Source: Bacteroidaceae bacterium (lineage in GTDB: Bacteria; Bacteroidota; Bacteroidia; Bacteroidales; Bacteroidaceae). From it: a stretch of DNA of 64,000 nt. The stretch's first letter is position 1. Each line of letters starts with the position of its first letter. Below the pieces are notes generated by a model, which was not told the DNA's origin, did not search any database, and was given only the letters and a program-made list of their open reading frames with translations. This document shows, piece by piece, positions 33,101 to 41,436 of the stretch. Location: positions 1 to 64,000 of the forward strand of contig JAFXVN010000020.1 in NCBI GenBank assembly GCA_017524545.1, written 5' to 3'. Made by a program: the position numbers and the translations under genes.

Positions 33101-34595
33101 ACTTCTTTCCATTCATTATATATATATGAGGCCATTTGCCAACATCTGTTTTGCGGCCGCTGAGGTCGTATATGTCTCCCTCTCCTTGTGAGAAGGCTGG
33201 GGTGAGGCTCCTGATTCCTGTCACTTCTTCAATGGCAGCTTGCGCAACATTCATGCGTTCGTTGCTGACCAATGCCCATTGCTGGTTCGTTTGTGCACCG
33301 AGGATGATGCCGTTGTCGCTGTCTTCCATTTCGATAGGTTCAGGCGTGTCTGTCAGGTCAAGGCGGTTGCCGTTTCTCTTGACATACTTCTTCGCACCTA
33401 TATTATAAAGGTAATGTGTTCCATCTGCCTCAATCATCTGCCAACTATGATTAGGGTTGTCTTCAATGATGCCGCTGAAAGAGTTAATAGTGCCGATGCA
33501 ATCATTCACTGGGTCATAGACGGAATAGGTAAACGTGTTGGCATCCATCAACGTGTAAGCTTGCTGCTCCGAAACGTCTTCCTCTGTCAATGCTGTTTCG
33601 CGTATGTTGTCGAACCCGTACCAGATGTTTGCATATTGATAATCGTCGAGTGTACCGGTGGGAACGTAAAGCATCGTTCGCTCGAAAGTAAACGAGGAGA
33701 AGGTGTACCTGTAGATGGTAGGCGGCGTAGTGGCTCTTACGAGCATGTTTCGAGGCTGGTTGACATCGAATGCGCCGTTGTCAATGCGCTGTATTCCGCT
33801 TCCGAGGACGTAGCTCTTTAGGCCGTAGCACTCGCGGAAGGCAGAGTTGCCGATGGTGGTCACGTTGTCGGGGATGAGGATGGAGGTCAAACCTTCGCAG
33901 AAGCAGAAGGAATATCTGCCTATTGACCTTAATCCTTTGGGAAAGCTGACTGATGTCAGGCCGGTGCAATTGGTGAAGGCATAGTTGCCGATTTCTGCCA
34001 CGTCGTCGGGGATGAACGTATTCATGCAGCCGGAAACAAGCTTGTTTGTCGCTGTCTCAATAATTGCGTTGCAGCCACCTCGCGAATCGTATGTGATGTT
34101 CTCCGCATCCACCGTGATGGTGGACAGGCTGCCGCAAGTCCAGAAGGCTCCTTCGTCGATGGCAGTCACGCCTTTCGGAATGCTGATGGATGTCAGTCCC
34201 TTGCAGCCATAGAAAGCTTCCTTACCGATGGTCTTCAGATTGTCAGGCAAGGTGACAGACGTCATCATGCTACATTGAAAGAAAGCTTGCTCGCCTATTT
34301 TCTTCACGGTTTTTGGAATGGTGACAGATGTCAGCTCTGCGCAATCATAGAATGCGTGGTCGGTGATACCCGTCACAGAATAGGTCTTGCCACCCCAGTT
34401 GAGAGTCTCAGGGATGACGATGTCGCCGTAATAGTTGGAGGAATATATAGAACCAGCCGTTGTTGTTTGCTTACTCAGGTATGTCACCTCTGCCTCATCT
34501 CCAGAAATGTTGTAATAGATACCATCAATATATGCGTTATAAGCAAAAGCATTAATGCCTGCGAACTGGCAAAAACACAAAAGAGTGTGTTTCAT
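33087..34595 (-). CDS. BspA-type leucine-rich repeat surface protein
   Basis: About 502 residues, with a short hydrophobic N-terminus (MKHTLLCFCQFAGINAFA). Residues about 60-330 contain LRR_5/BspA repeats of about 23 residues, pattern 'L.S..IP..V..IG..AF..C' (e.g. LTSVTIPKTVKKIGEQAFFQC). The middle part is a beta-rich region; the tail (IYDLSGRK...HIYIMNGKKYVKY) resembles a sorting motif. BspA-like proteins mediate adhesion in oral and gut Bacteroidetes and protozoa. A half palindromic element encodes SLTPAFSQGEGD just before the tail. ATG 34610 would add five residues. The 3' end overlaps the pepP start. Confidence 0.85.
   Translation of the reverse strand: MKHTLLCFCQFAGINAFAYNAYIDGIYYNISGDEAEVTYLSKQTTTAGSIYSSNYYGDIVIPETLNWGGKTYSVTGITDHAFYDCAELTSVTIPKTVKKIGEQAFFQCSMMTSVTLPDNLKTIGKEAFYGCKGLTSISIPKGVTAIDEGAFWTCGSLSTITVDAENITYDSRGGCNAIIETATNKLVSGCMNTFIPDDVAEIGNYAFTNCTGLTSVSFPKGLRSIGRYSFCFCEGLTSILIPDNVTTIGNSAFRECYGLKSYVLGSGIQRIDNGAFDVNQPRNMLVRATTPPTIYRYTFSSFTFERTMLYVPTGTLDDYQYANIWYGFDNIRETALTEEDVSEQQAYTLMDANTFTYSVYDPVNDCIGTINSFSGIIEDNPNHSWQMIEADGTHYLYNIGAKKYVKRNGNRLDLTDTPEPIEMEDSDNGIILGAQTNQQWALVSNERMNVAQAAIEEVTGIRSLTPAFSQGEGDIYDLSGRKTDVGKWPHIYIMNGKKYVKY
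33178..33209. repeat. Degenerate half palindromic element in the LRR protein tail
   Basis: CCCTCTCCTTGTGAGAAGG then CTGGGGTGAGGCT, matching the right half of the GCCTC-type element. In frame, directly before the YDLSGRK tail. Confidence 0.7.
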
Positions 34596-34652
34596 GTTAA
34601 GATGGTTCATAGGTATATTGTTTGTTTGGTTTGGCTTAATCTGTTTTGTTAG

Positions 34653-35546
34653 TTATCTTATTCCTGCCAACAAGTCTGTCGCGCTTGTTTCTTGCATCCG
34701 AATATAGGCGAAAAGACGTTTGCCAGCATCCTTCAGGCTTGCACCAAAGACATACACTTCATCGTCGATAATAAGGAAGCGGTCGTGGTTGCATTGGCAG
34801 ATGTTGATAGCAATATGAGGATATTGTTGGTTGTGACGCAGGACATTCAATTGCTGCTGAGTGTTCAACGGACGGGTGTAGATGGTTGCCGTGACACCTG
34901 CTCCTCGACGGCTAAGCATTGTCAACGTGTTTTCGTCGATGTAATTGTCCACCAATACTACAGATGTCTTGGCTTGCCTGATAAGGCTTACAATATGTGT
35001 GTATGCGTCGAATATCTGTCCGTCATAAAAGATGCCTTCCACCGGCGGTAGTGAAGTGCGCACGAAAAAATCGACCTTGTTTTTCAATGCCTGAATCTCA
35101 ACATCTTGTTTGGCGACGTGCTGTTCCAATGTTGCAATTCGCGAATTAACGACATAGCCACGCAACAAGTATTCCTTCAACACCTTATTTGCCCACTGAC
35201 GGAACTTGGTGCCACGCTTGGACTTCACGCGATAGCCAACAGAGATGATAACGTCCAGATTATAGGCCGTATACTCATACTGCTGATCGCCTTCAGTACC
35301 CATATGTGCAAATTTTGCACATGTGATGTCCTGTTCTAATTCTTCCTCTTTATATATATTGCGAATATGACGACTAATGACTGTTCTGTCCTTGTTGAAC
35401 AACTCTGCCATCTGCTGCTGTGTAAGCCAAACAGAATCTTCTCCCATTCTGACTTCAAGCCGTATTGTCTCATCTGGCTGATACAGTACGATTTCATTCT
35501 TTTCGTCTGAGGTGTTCTTTGAAAGTACGTCGTTTGCGTTTATCAT
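34653..35546 (-). CDS. RhuM-family protein with C-terminal phospholipase D-like domain
   Basis: 297 residues. The N-terminal half is the RhuM domain: VWLTQQQMAELFNKDRTVISRHI (helix-turn-helix-like), YNLDVIISVGYRVKS and KRGTKFRQWA...VLKEYLLRGY. A helix (about 145-165) leads to a PLD-like domain (about 180-290) with HDRFLIIDDEVYVFGASL, close to the HxK(x4)D(x6)GS motif but with Arg for Lys. RhuM proteins are associated with horizontally spread and defence-adjacent loci. The job is unknown; nuclease-like activity against nucleic acids is possible. It stands alone between an LRR gene and the channel-CotH fusion. Confidence 0.8.
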   Translation of the reverse strand: MINANDVLSKNTSDEKNEIVLYQPDETIRLEVRMGEDSVWLTQQQMAELFNKDRTVISRHIRNIYKEEELEQDITCAKFAHMGTEGDQQYEYTAYNLDVIISVGYRVKSKRGTKFRQWANKVLKEYLLRGYVVNSRIATLEQHVAKQDVEIQALKNKVDFFVRTSLPPVEGIFYDGQIFDAYTHIVSLIRQAKTSVVLVDNYIDENTLTMLSRRGAGVTATIYTRPLNTQQQLNVLRHNQQYPHIAINICQCNHDRFLIIDDEVYVFGASLKDAGKRLFAYIRMQETSATDLLAGIR

Positions 35547-35670
35547 TTCGTTTATCTGTCTATATATTGCGCACTAATTTCAATATCACTTCAACAAGTT
35601 CCTGCCGTTGCTTGCATGAGGACTTGCATTTGCTGAATGGCTATCTGATTAAGTTTTATGTCCGTTATGC

Positions 35671-38600
35671 TCATTTAATTATAATCTTCTTGCCGTCCTT
35701 GATGTAAATGCCATGCCATTTACCATTTAACCATTTGCCATTTACCATTTTGCGGCCGCTGAGGTCGTAGATGGCCGATACGTCGTTATGAATTATGAAT
35801 TGTGAATTATGAATTGCTTCGATGCCGTCGGGGTCTTCGTTGATGTAGGAGCCTTCATGGCTCCAGACGGGCAGATGTCTGTTGTCGGGTATGGGGAAGT
35901 GGTCTTCGCTGAGTGTCTGATACCACGCTTGCTTGTCGCCTGTCCTGCCTGCGTTGAGCAGAAGGCACAGCCGTCCGCTCGTCATGTCGTAGCTGTCGGC
36001 GCAGATGGCAGCAGATGGAACAGAGACATTCCAATCGGTGTAATAATATGTGTCTTGGATGACGGCTTTGCCGCTGTTGCGGCAGATGACATCGCCGCCA
36101 GTGGTGCCGATGTTCATGTCGCCTGCCATGAGGCAGTTCGAGATGATTCCCATTGCGGTAGCCCATCCTACGAGACCGCCGCAACAGTTGAGATTGTCGC
36201 CACTGATGCTACCTGCAAAGATGCAGTCCTGCACCTGGCTGATGCCCGCTGCGTCGCTGAAGAGGCCGACCAGTCCGCCGTGCGTGCCGTCGCCATTGAT
36301 GGTGCCGTGGATGTCGATGTAGCTTTGGCAGCGGAGCAATGAGCCGCCCAAAAGGTTGGCTGCAAGGCCGGCGAACTTGCGGCTTGTGGTAATCGTGCCG
36401 CGCACGGTGAGGTCTTTCACGATGCCCGACAGGTGGCAGAATAGCCCGGCATAGTCCGCACTTCGGTTCAGGGCGATGGTGATGGTGTGTCCGTTGCCGT
36501 CGAAGGTGCCGTTGAAGGTCTTGCTTGCTCCAATCATCGTGGTGGGGTAGGCCGTGAAGTCGATGTCTTCTGTCAGCACACCACAAAGAGTTCCCCCTGC
36601 CTCTGTTAGGGGGAGCGTTCCTTTTTCAACCATTTGAGCGAACGCGAGGAGCGCTTCTGGCGAACCGATGCAGTAGTAGCCGCGTTCGTCGCGAGGCATA
36701 CTTTCCATATCGACGTAACCGCAGTACTGACATACGCTGCCGAGGAAGTCGTGTTCATCCTGACCGTTGTGTGAGGCATCGTTGGAGTAGCCGCTTATGG
36801 TGGAGTAGGGGGTGCCGTCGCAATGCACATGCGAGGAGCAATAGACGGTGTCGTGCGTGGCGTCCGGCACAGGTGTCGTGTCTGTTCCAAGTGTCTGCCG
36901 CCAGCAAGTGCTGCCCGGTTGCTTGCCTTCGAGCATGTAGCAAGCCTCGCCGATTGTCAGCTGGGTATTGGTCAGCAAGCTGACATCACCGCAGGCATTC
37001 GCGGCATCCCAGTCGCCTTGGTAGAAGTTATTGGAAGAGGTGACCTTGCCGCTGTTGCGAGACAACAAATCACTTCCTGTTGTGCCGACAGAGAATTGGC
37101 TCGTGATGAGGCAGTTGGAGATGCTGGTCGGACCGTCTGCCCAGCCCGACACACCGCCGCAGCAGTTCGTCTGGCTGCCCAGCATGTCGCCGCAAATCAG
37201 GCAGTCGCGGACAATTGTGCCGTTGTATGACACCCCGACAATGCCGCCGTGTGTGCCGTCGCCATTGACTGTGCTGATGATGTTGACTCGGCTCTGGCAT
37301 CGCTCTATCGTGGCATCTTCCGCCTTTGCTGTAATGCCTCCGGCAAACTTCCCGGAGGTTGTGATGGTGCCCTCTGTCGTAAGGTCGTGAACGTAGCCCG
37401 ACAGCTGGCAGAAGAGACCTGCATCCGAGGTGGTGCGCTGCATGGCGAGCTTGACGGAATGCCCAGCCCCGTCGAACTCCCCTTTGTAGGGTTCGTTGGT
37501 GCCAATCATCGTGTTGGGATAGGCGGTGAAGTCGATGTTGGCCTTCAGCACGGCGCAAAGCTTTGTCTCGCCTGCGTTGACACGGCCGGCGAAGCCTGCC
37601 AGCTCCTTTGCCGAGGCAATCTCCATGACCTCCGGCTCCTCGTCTTCCTCGTTTTTGGTTCGCTGGTCGAGGAACGGAATGCGTTCGCGGATATATTCGC
37701 GCAGGTATTCCACTTCCCCCTCGTATGTTCCTGCCACACGCGGATTCAGATGTTGCACGCTGTTGAGTATAGGCCAGCGCATGAAGTTGAGGCGTTGGCT
37801 CTGTTGCAGCTCCTGGGCTGTGGAATCGATGTATGCGATGAGGCTCTCCTCGGTAATGCCCCATTCCTGCCGTGCTGTTTCCCACATGGCGCGGAGCGAG
37901 TCGCAAAAGGCTTGGTCTGTGAAGATACGCTTGAGCAGGGAACGCGAATTGCCTGCACCGCCTCGCGCCAGGGAGAGGTAGTCGCCATAGTCCCTGTTGG
38001 GATAGAAGCGGCTATCGTTGTCGAAGGCCAGGTCAAAGTCCCAGACGGTCTCCACCCTTAACTTGTCCACACCCCTGTCCTTGCTGATGTAACAGCTGTG
38101 GAAAGCATCGGGATTGCCTGTCAGCTCCTCCACCAGCCAATAGCTTTGGAGGCTCTTCTCGTCGAGCTTGGAGCGGTAGCCCAAGACAGGGTCGTCGAAG
38201 TTGGAAGCCAGTATCTTTGCCTCCATCAGGTTGAACTCGCGACGTATGTATTCAGCCTGCTCTGGCACGATGTCGTTTTCATCGGGGCTCTTGATGGTGA
38301 CAGGACTGCCTGCTGCACTGGTGAACATCGATGCTTCCTGATAGGCATAGCCATCGAGCTCCAGCAGGTAGCCGCCTGTCAATGCTTCGCCTTCAATGTC
38401 TGTCGGCTCCATCTCTGTGATGTTCACGCGCTCCTTGTCGATGGTTATCTGGTCTGTCAACTGATAGCAGCCTTTGTATTCTCCGTTGACGATGACATCC
38501 ACAGGTTTGCACCAAGGGGTGTAGGGCATCTTCAATCTGCGGGACACCTCGAAGCTGACCAGGTTGCGCATCAATGACTTGTCGCCGTAGTTGTTGATGA

Positions 38601-40251
38601 GTGTCCACTTCCTGGCTTTGGCGGGAGAACGCATGTCGCTGTTCTTGAACATGTGCTTCTTGCTGTCCAGCTTGATGCGGTAGGGCTTCTTGGGAAAGGA
38701 CATGCTGGCGTTGCCGCGCAGCCGCGAGGTGCCTGTCTCTTCCTGAATCATCGTGCCATCGGCATAGATGATGGTGAAGGAAGAGGTGATTTCGTTCACC
38801 TTGTCGTAGGGGTCGATGTTATCGGCAGTGTGAAAGGAAACGGTTGGCAGGTTGGTGAGCTGATAGAATTGCGTGTCGTCGCCTTCGCCGGCATGACCAT
38901 AGAATGCCACCTCCGCTATGTTACATCGCGCGTCGGCCGGGCCGATGTAGCGGACGTATCGGAACGCTCTTGACACATTCACGTCGGCATAGCTCATCGT
39001 GCCGACGGTGCCTTCCTTGTCTATTAGGTAAAGGGGTACGCCGTCCATGAAGTCCGGGCTGTTTGCGCCCTCGAAGAGCGCCAGCAGGACGCGCTTCGGC
39101 CCTAAGCTGCCCTCGCGCGGCGACCATCCAACGCGGGTGATGACGTGTGGCTCGCCGAGGTCAAGCCCCACCCACGTCTTGCTCCGCTCGTAGGAGGCAA
39201 AGAATGTGGAGAGGTCGCCGTCGAAAGCGTCGGCAGCGGTGTTGACAGTCGTGCTTGCCTCGCCAGTCTCATAATCGACGCTCTCTTCCGTGCCTATCAC
39301 CGAGCCTGTGAGCAAAGTGTCCTGAGCTGTTCCATTCAGGGAGAGACAGGGCATCAGCAGAAGCAATATCAATGTCAGTGTGGCCTTCCCCAGACCCCTT
39401 CCCTTTGCCTCCTGCTTCAATCCGCAGAAAGGACAGAAGTGTGCGTCGGGGGGTAGGGGAGAGCCGCATTCGGGGCAGAGCACCGTCTTGCGCCGTCCCT
39501 TGTGGTCGTGCACCATCTGTGCGCTGACGATACCCGTGGGGACAGCCATGATGGTGTAGCCCATGAGCATGACAATGGCACTGAGCACACGGCCGATGAG
39601 GGTGGTGGGGGCGATGTCGCCGTAGCCTACAGTGGTCATCGTCACCACAGCCCAGTAGATGCTTGTCGGAATATCGACGAATGGTGTGCCGGGGACGTTC
39701 CCCTCTACAATATACATGAGTGTGCCCATGCTGATGACCATGATGACCATGAAGAGGAAGAATACGCCGATTTTTGGCGCGCTGATGAGTATGGAGCGCA
39801 TCAGCAGGTCGCCCTCCTGCAGGAAGCTGAAGAGCTTGAACACGCGGAAGACGCGAATGAGGCGGAACGTGCGCACCACCATCAGGTAGCGCACAGGGCC
39901 GAACACCCATCCGATGTAGAGCGGCAACGTACTCAGCAGGTCGATGATGCCGAAGAAGCTCAGGGCATAGTCGCGCGGCTTGTCGGAGCAGTAGAGGCGG
40001 CAGAGGTACTCCACCGTGAAGAAGAACGTGAAGACGTACTCCAGCACGGTGAACACCAGCTTGGCCGTTGGCGGGATGGATTGCATACTTTCCAGCACGA
40101 CAATCAGGATGCTGGTCACGATGCACCACAGCAGGGCTACATCGAAGGCTTTCCCCGCAGGTGTGTCACTCTGGAAAATGATGATGCGCAACTTCTCACG
40201 AAGAGCCGTGTTGCGCATCGCTTTTAGCCATAACCTTCTAAAAAGGTTCAT
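35671..40251 (-). CDS. Voltage-gated K+ channel fused to zinc ribbon, CotH kinase-like domain and GLUG repeats
   Basis: One open frame of 1526 residues. Residues 30-245 form a six-helix voltage-gated channel: S4 with Arg/Lys every third residue (VVRTFRLIRVFRVFKLF) and filter TTVGYGD (206-212). A zinc ribbon follows (CPECG 259-263, CPFCG 273-277), where such Bacteroidetes channels normally end. Then comes LKQEAKGRGLGK and a hydrophobic stretch (about 289-305) ending NGTAQ, like a signal peptide. Then a discoidin-like domain, CotH (RLRGNASMSFPKKPYRIKL, WTLINNYGDKSLMRN, VWDFDLAFDND), two GLUG regions (about 900-1120 and 1210-1440) and a YDLSGRK sorting-like tail. As one chain, the hydrophobic stretch would be a seventh membrane pass placing CotH in the periplasm. 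A TTG at 39420 could start CotH separately. It begins 3 bp after nagA. Confidence 0.85.
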   Translation of the reverse strand: MNLFRRLWLKAMRNTALREKLRIIIFQSDTPAGKAFDVALLWCIVTSILIVVLESMQSIPPTAKLVFTVLEYVFTFFFTVEYLCRLYCSDKPRDYALSFFGIIDLLSTLPLYIGWVFGPVRYLMVVRTFRLIRVFRVFKLFSFLQEGDLLMRSILISAPKIGVFFLFMVIMVISMGTLMYIVEGNVPGTPFVDIPTSIYWAVVTMTTVGYGDIAPTTLIGRVLSAIVMLMGYTIMAVPTGIVSAQMVHDHKGRRKTVLCPECGSPLPPDAHFCPFCGLKQEAKGRGLGKATLTLILLLLMPCLSLNGTAQDTLLTGSVIGTEESVDYETGEASTTVNTAADAFDGDLSTFFASYERSKTWVGLDLGEPHVITRVGWSPREGSLGPKRVLLALFEGANSPDFMDGVPLYLIDKEGTVGTMSYADVNVSRAFRYVRYIGPADARCNIAEVAFYGHAGEGDDTQFYQLTNLPTVSFHTADNIDPYDKVNEITSSFTIIYADGTMIQEETGTSRLRGNASMSFPKKPYRIKLDSKKHMFKNSDMRSPAKARKWTLINNYGDKSLMRNLVSFEVSRRLKMPYTPWCKPVDVIVNGEYKGCYQLTDQITIDKERVNITEMEPTDIEGEALTGGYLLELDGYAYQEASMFTSAAGSPVTIKSPDENDIVPEQAEYIRREFNLMEAKILASNFDDPVLGYRSKLDEKSLQSYWLVEELTGNPDAFHSCYISKDRGVDKLRVETVWDFDLAFDNDSRFYPNRDYGDYLSLARGGAGNSRSLLKRIFTDQAFCDSLRAMWETARQEWGITEESLIAYIDSTAQELQQSQRLNFMRWPILNSVQHLNPRVAGTYEGEVEYLREYIRERIPFLDQRTKNEEDEEPEVMEIASAKELAGFAGRVNAGETKLCAVLKANIDFTAYPNTMIGTNEPYKGEFDGAGHSVKLAMQRTTSDAGLFCQLSGYVHDLTTEGTITTSGKFAGGITAKAEDATIERCQSRVNIISTVNGDGTHGGIVGVSYNGTIVRDCLICGDMLGSQTNCCGGVSGWADGPTSISNCLITSQFSVGTTGSDLLSRNSGKVTSSNNFYQGDWDAANACGDVSLLTNTQLTIGEACYMLEGKQPGSTCWRQTLGTDTTPVPDATHDTVYCSSHVHCDGTPYSTISGYSNDASHNGQDEHDFLGSVCQYCGYVDMESMPRDERGYYCIGSPEALLAFAQMVEKGTLPLTEAGGTLCGVLTEDIDFTAYPTTMIGASKTFNGTFDGNGHTITIALNRSADYAGLFCHLSGIVKDLTVRGTITTSRKFAGLAANLLGGSLLRCQSYIDIHGTINGDGTHGGLVGLFSDAAGISQVQDCIFAGSISGDNLNCCGGLVGWATAMGIISNCLMAGDMNIGTTGGDVICRNSGKAVIQDTYYYTDWNVSVPSAAICADSYDMTSGRLCLLLNAGRTGDKQAWYQTLSEDHFPIPDNRHLPVWSHEGSYINEDPDGIEAIHNSQFIIHNDVSAIYDLSGRKMVNGKWLNGKWHGIYIKDGKKIIIK
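35711..35816. repeat. Heptamer arrays in the fusion protein's C-terminal coding region
   Basis: 35711-35751 has ATTTACC/ATTTAAC units (encoding VNGKWLNGKW) and 35788-35816 has ATGAATT units (encoding IHNSQFIIHN). Both are in frame on either side of the YDLSGRK motif. Confidence 0.8.
39382..39413. repeat. Degenerate half palindromic element at the channel/CotH junction
   Basis: GGCCTTCCCCAGACCCCTTCC followed by CTTTGCCTCC matches, with substitutions, the left half of the composite at 26418 (AGCCTCCCCCGACCCCTCC...). It encodes QEAKGRGLGK, exactly between the end of the channel's zinc ribbon and the CotH signal-like segment. Confidence 0.6.
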
Positions 40252-40254
40252 TTG

Positions 40255-41418
40255 TCAGAACAGGGTGTTCTCTATTATCTTACCCATCTGCCATACGCAG
40301 CGCACCTTGAGCTTGTCGTCGAGGATGACGACATCGGCATCCTTGCCGCGTGCCAATGCGCCCTTGCGGTCGAAGACACCCATGATGTGTGCGGGCGTTT
40401 CGCTTGCCATGCGCACGGCATCCTCCAGAGGCACTTCGGCCTGCTGCACCATCGTGCGGACAAGGCGGTCGGTGGTGGCGATGGAGCCAGCAAGGGCGGT
40501 ACGGTCGGCGAGCTTGCAAACGCCGTCCTCGATGATGACGCGGTCGTCGAATGCCTTTGCGTCGGGTGGCGCAGCAGCGACGGCCAGGGCATCGGTGATG
40601 AGTGCCATGCGCTCCACACCCTTAATCTTGTAGGCCATGCGCAGAATGGTGGGCGGCACATGGATGCCGTCGGCGATGCACTCGATGGTCATGTCGTCGA
40701 TAAGATAGACGCTCTCCACGGTGCCTTCGTACTTGTAGCCCATCTTGTTGTGGAAGCCAGGCATGGCGTTGTAGAAGTGTGTGACGTGGGTGAAGCCAGC
40801 CTCGAAAGCGGCCTTCACGTCGTCGTATTCCGCATTGGTGTGGGCTATGCTGGGCAGGACACCCTTCTCTGCACAGTATCTGCCGAACTGCAATGCTCCG
40901 GGAAGCTCCGGTGCAGCATCCCAGCGGGTCAGGCAGTCGGAGTGCTCCACGATGGGGATGTACTCGTTGGGGTCGGGATTCTTAATCCATTCGGGCATCT
41001 GTGCGCCAGCCTTGTTGGGGCTGAGGTAGTGGCCTTCGAGGTGCAGACCGAGGATGGGAGAGTTCTTCTCCTGCATCAGCTCGGAGCAGGTCTTGACGGC
41101 CTTCTCTATCATGGGCACTGTGCTGCTGCTGAGGGTCGGGAAGATGCTGGTCGTGCCGTATTTGGCATGGACTGCAACGGCCGTGCGGAAAGCTTCGGGT
41201 GTGCCTTCCTGGAAGTCCCTGCCGCCGCCGCCGTGGACGTGCATGTCGATGAAGCCAGGCACGACGCACATGCCCTTGGCATCGATGAGGTTTGCGCCGA
41301 TGACGGCGAGGTCGCAGTTCGTCACTTCCAGTATCTTGCTGTCTCGCAGGATGATGCTGCCGTTCTTGAGCCAGCCCTGCGGGGTCAGAATCTTGGCGTT
41401 GATGATTTGTGTTAACAT
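40255..41418 (-). CDS. nagA: N-acetylglucosamine-6-phosphate deacetylase
   Basis: 387-residue amidohydrolase converting GlcNAc-6-P to GlcN-6-P. Markers are the first metal motif HVHGGGGRDF, LGLHLEGHYLS (Glu), IAHTNAEYDD, HFYNAMPGFHNKMG, IADGIHVPP and catalytic Asp in ALITDALAV. The N-terminal small beta domain (IINAKILTPQGWL) is typical. 18 bp downstream of glmM and 3 bp upstream of the channel-CotH fusion on the same strand, so an amino-sugar operon is likely. Confidence 0.93.
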   Translation of the reverse strand: MLTQIINAKILTPQGWLKNGSIILRDSKILEVTNCDLAVIGANLIDAKGMCVVPGFIDMHVHGGGGRDFQEGTPEAFRTAVAVHAKYGTTSIFPTLSSSTVPMIEKAVKTCSELMQEKNSPILGLHLEGHYLSPNKAGAQMPEWIKNPDPNEYIPIVEHSDCLTRWDAAPELPGALQFGRYCAEKGVLPSIAHTNAEYDDVKAAFEAGFTHVTHFYNAMPGFHNKMGYKYEGTVESVYLIDDMTIECIADGIHVPPTILRMAYKIKGVERMALITDALAVAAAPPDAKAFDDRVIIEDGVCKLADRTALAGSIATTDRLVRTMVQQAEVPLEDAVRMASETPAHIMGVFDRKGALARGKDADVVILDDKLKVRCVWQMGKIIENTLF

Positions 41419-41436
41419 AGTTGTTAGGTTATAAGG

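Noticed and set aside
39448-39465. Right half of a composite element inside the channel's zinc ribbon
   Set aside because: GGGGGGTAGGGGAGAGCC looks similar, but it encodes the normal SPLPPD of a zinc ribbon, so resemblance is likely coincidental.
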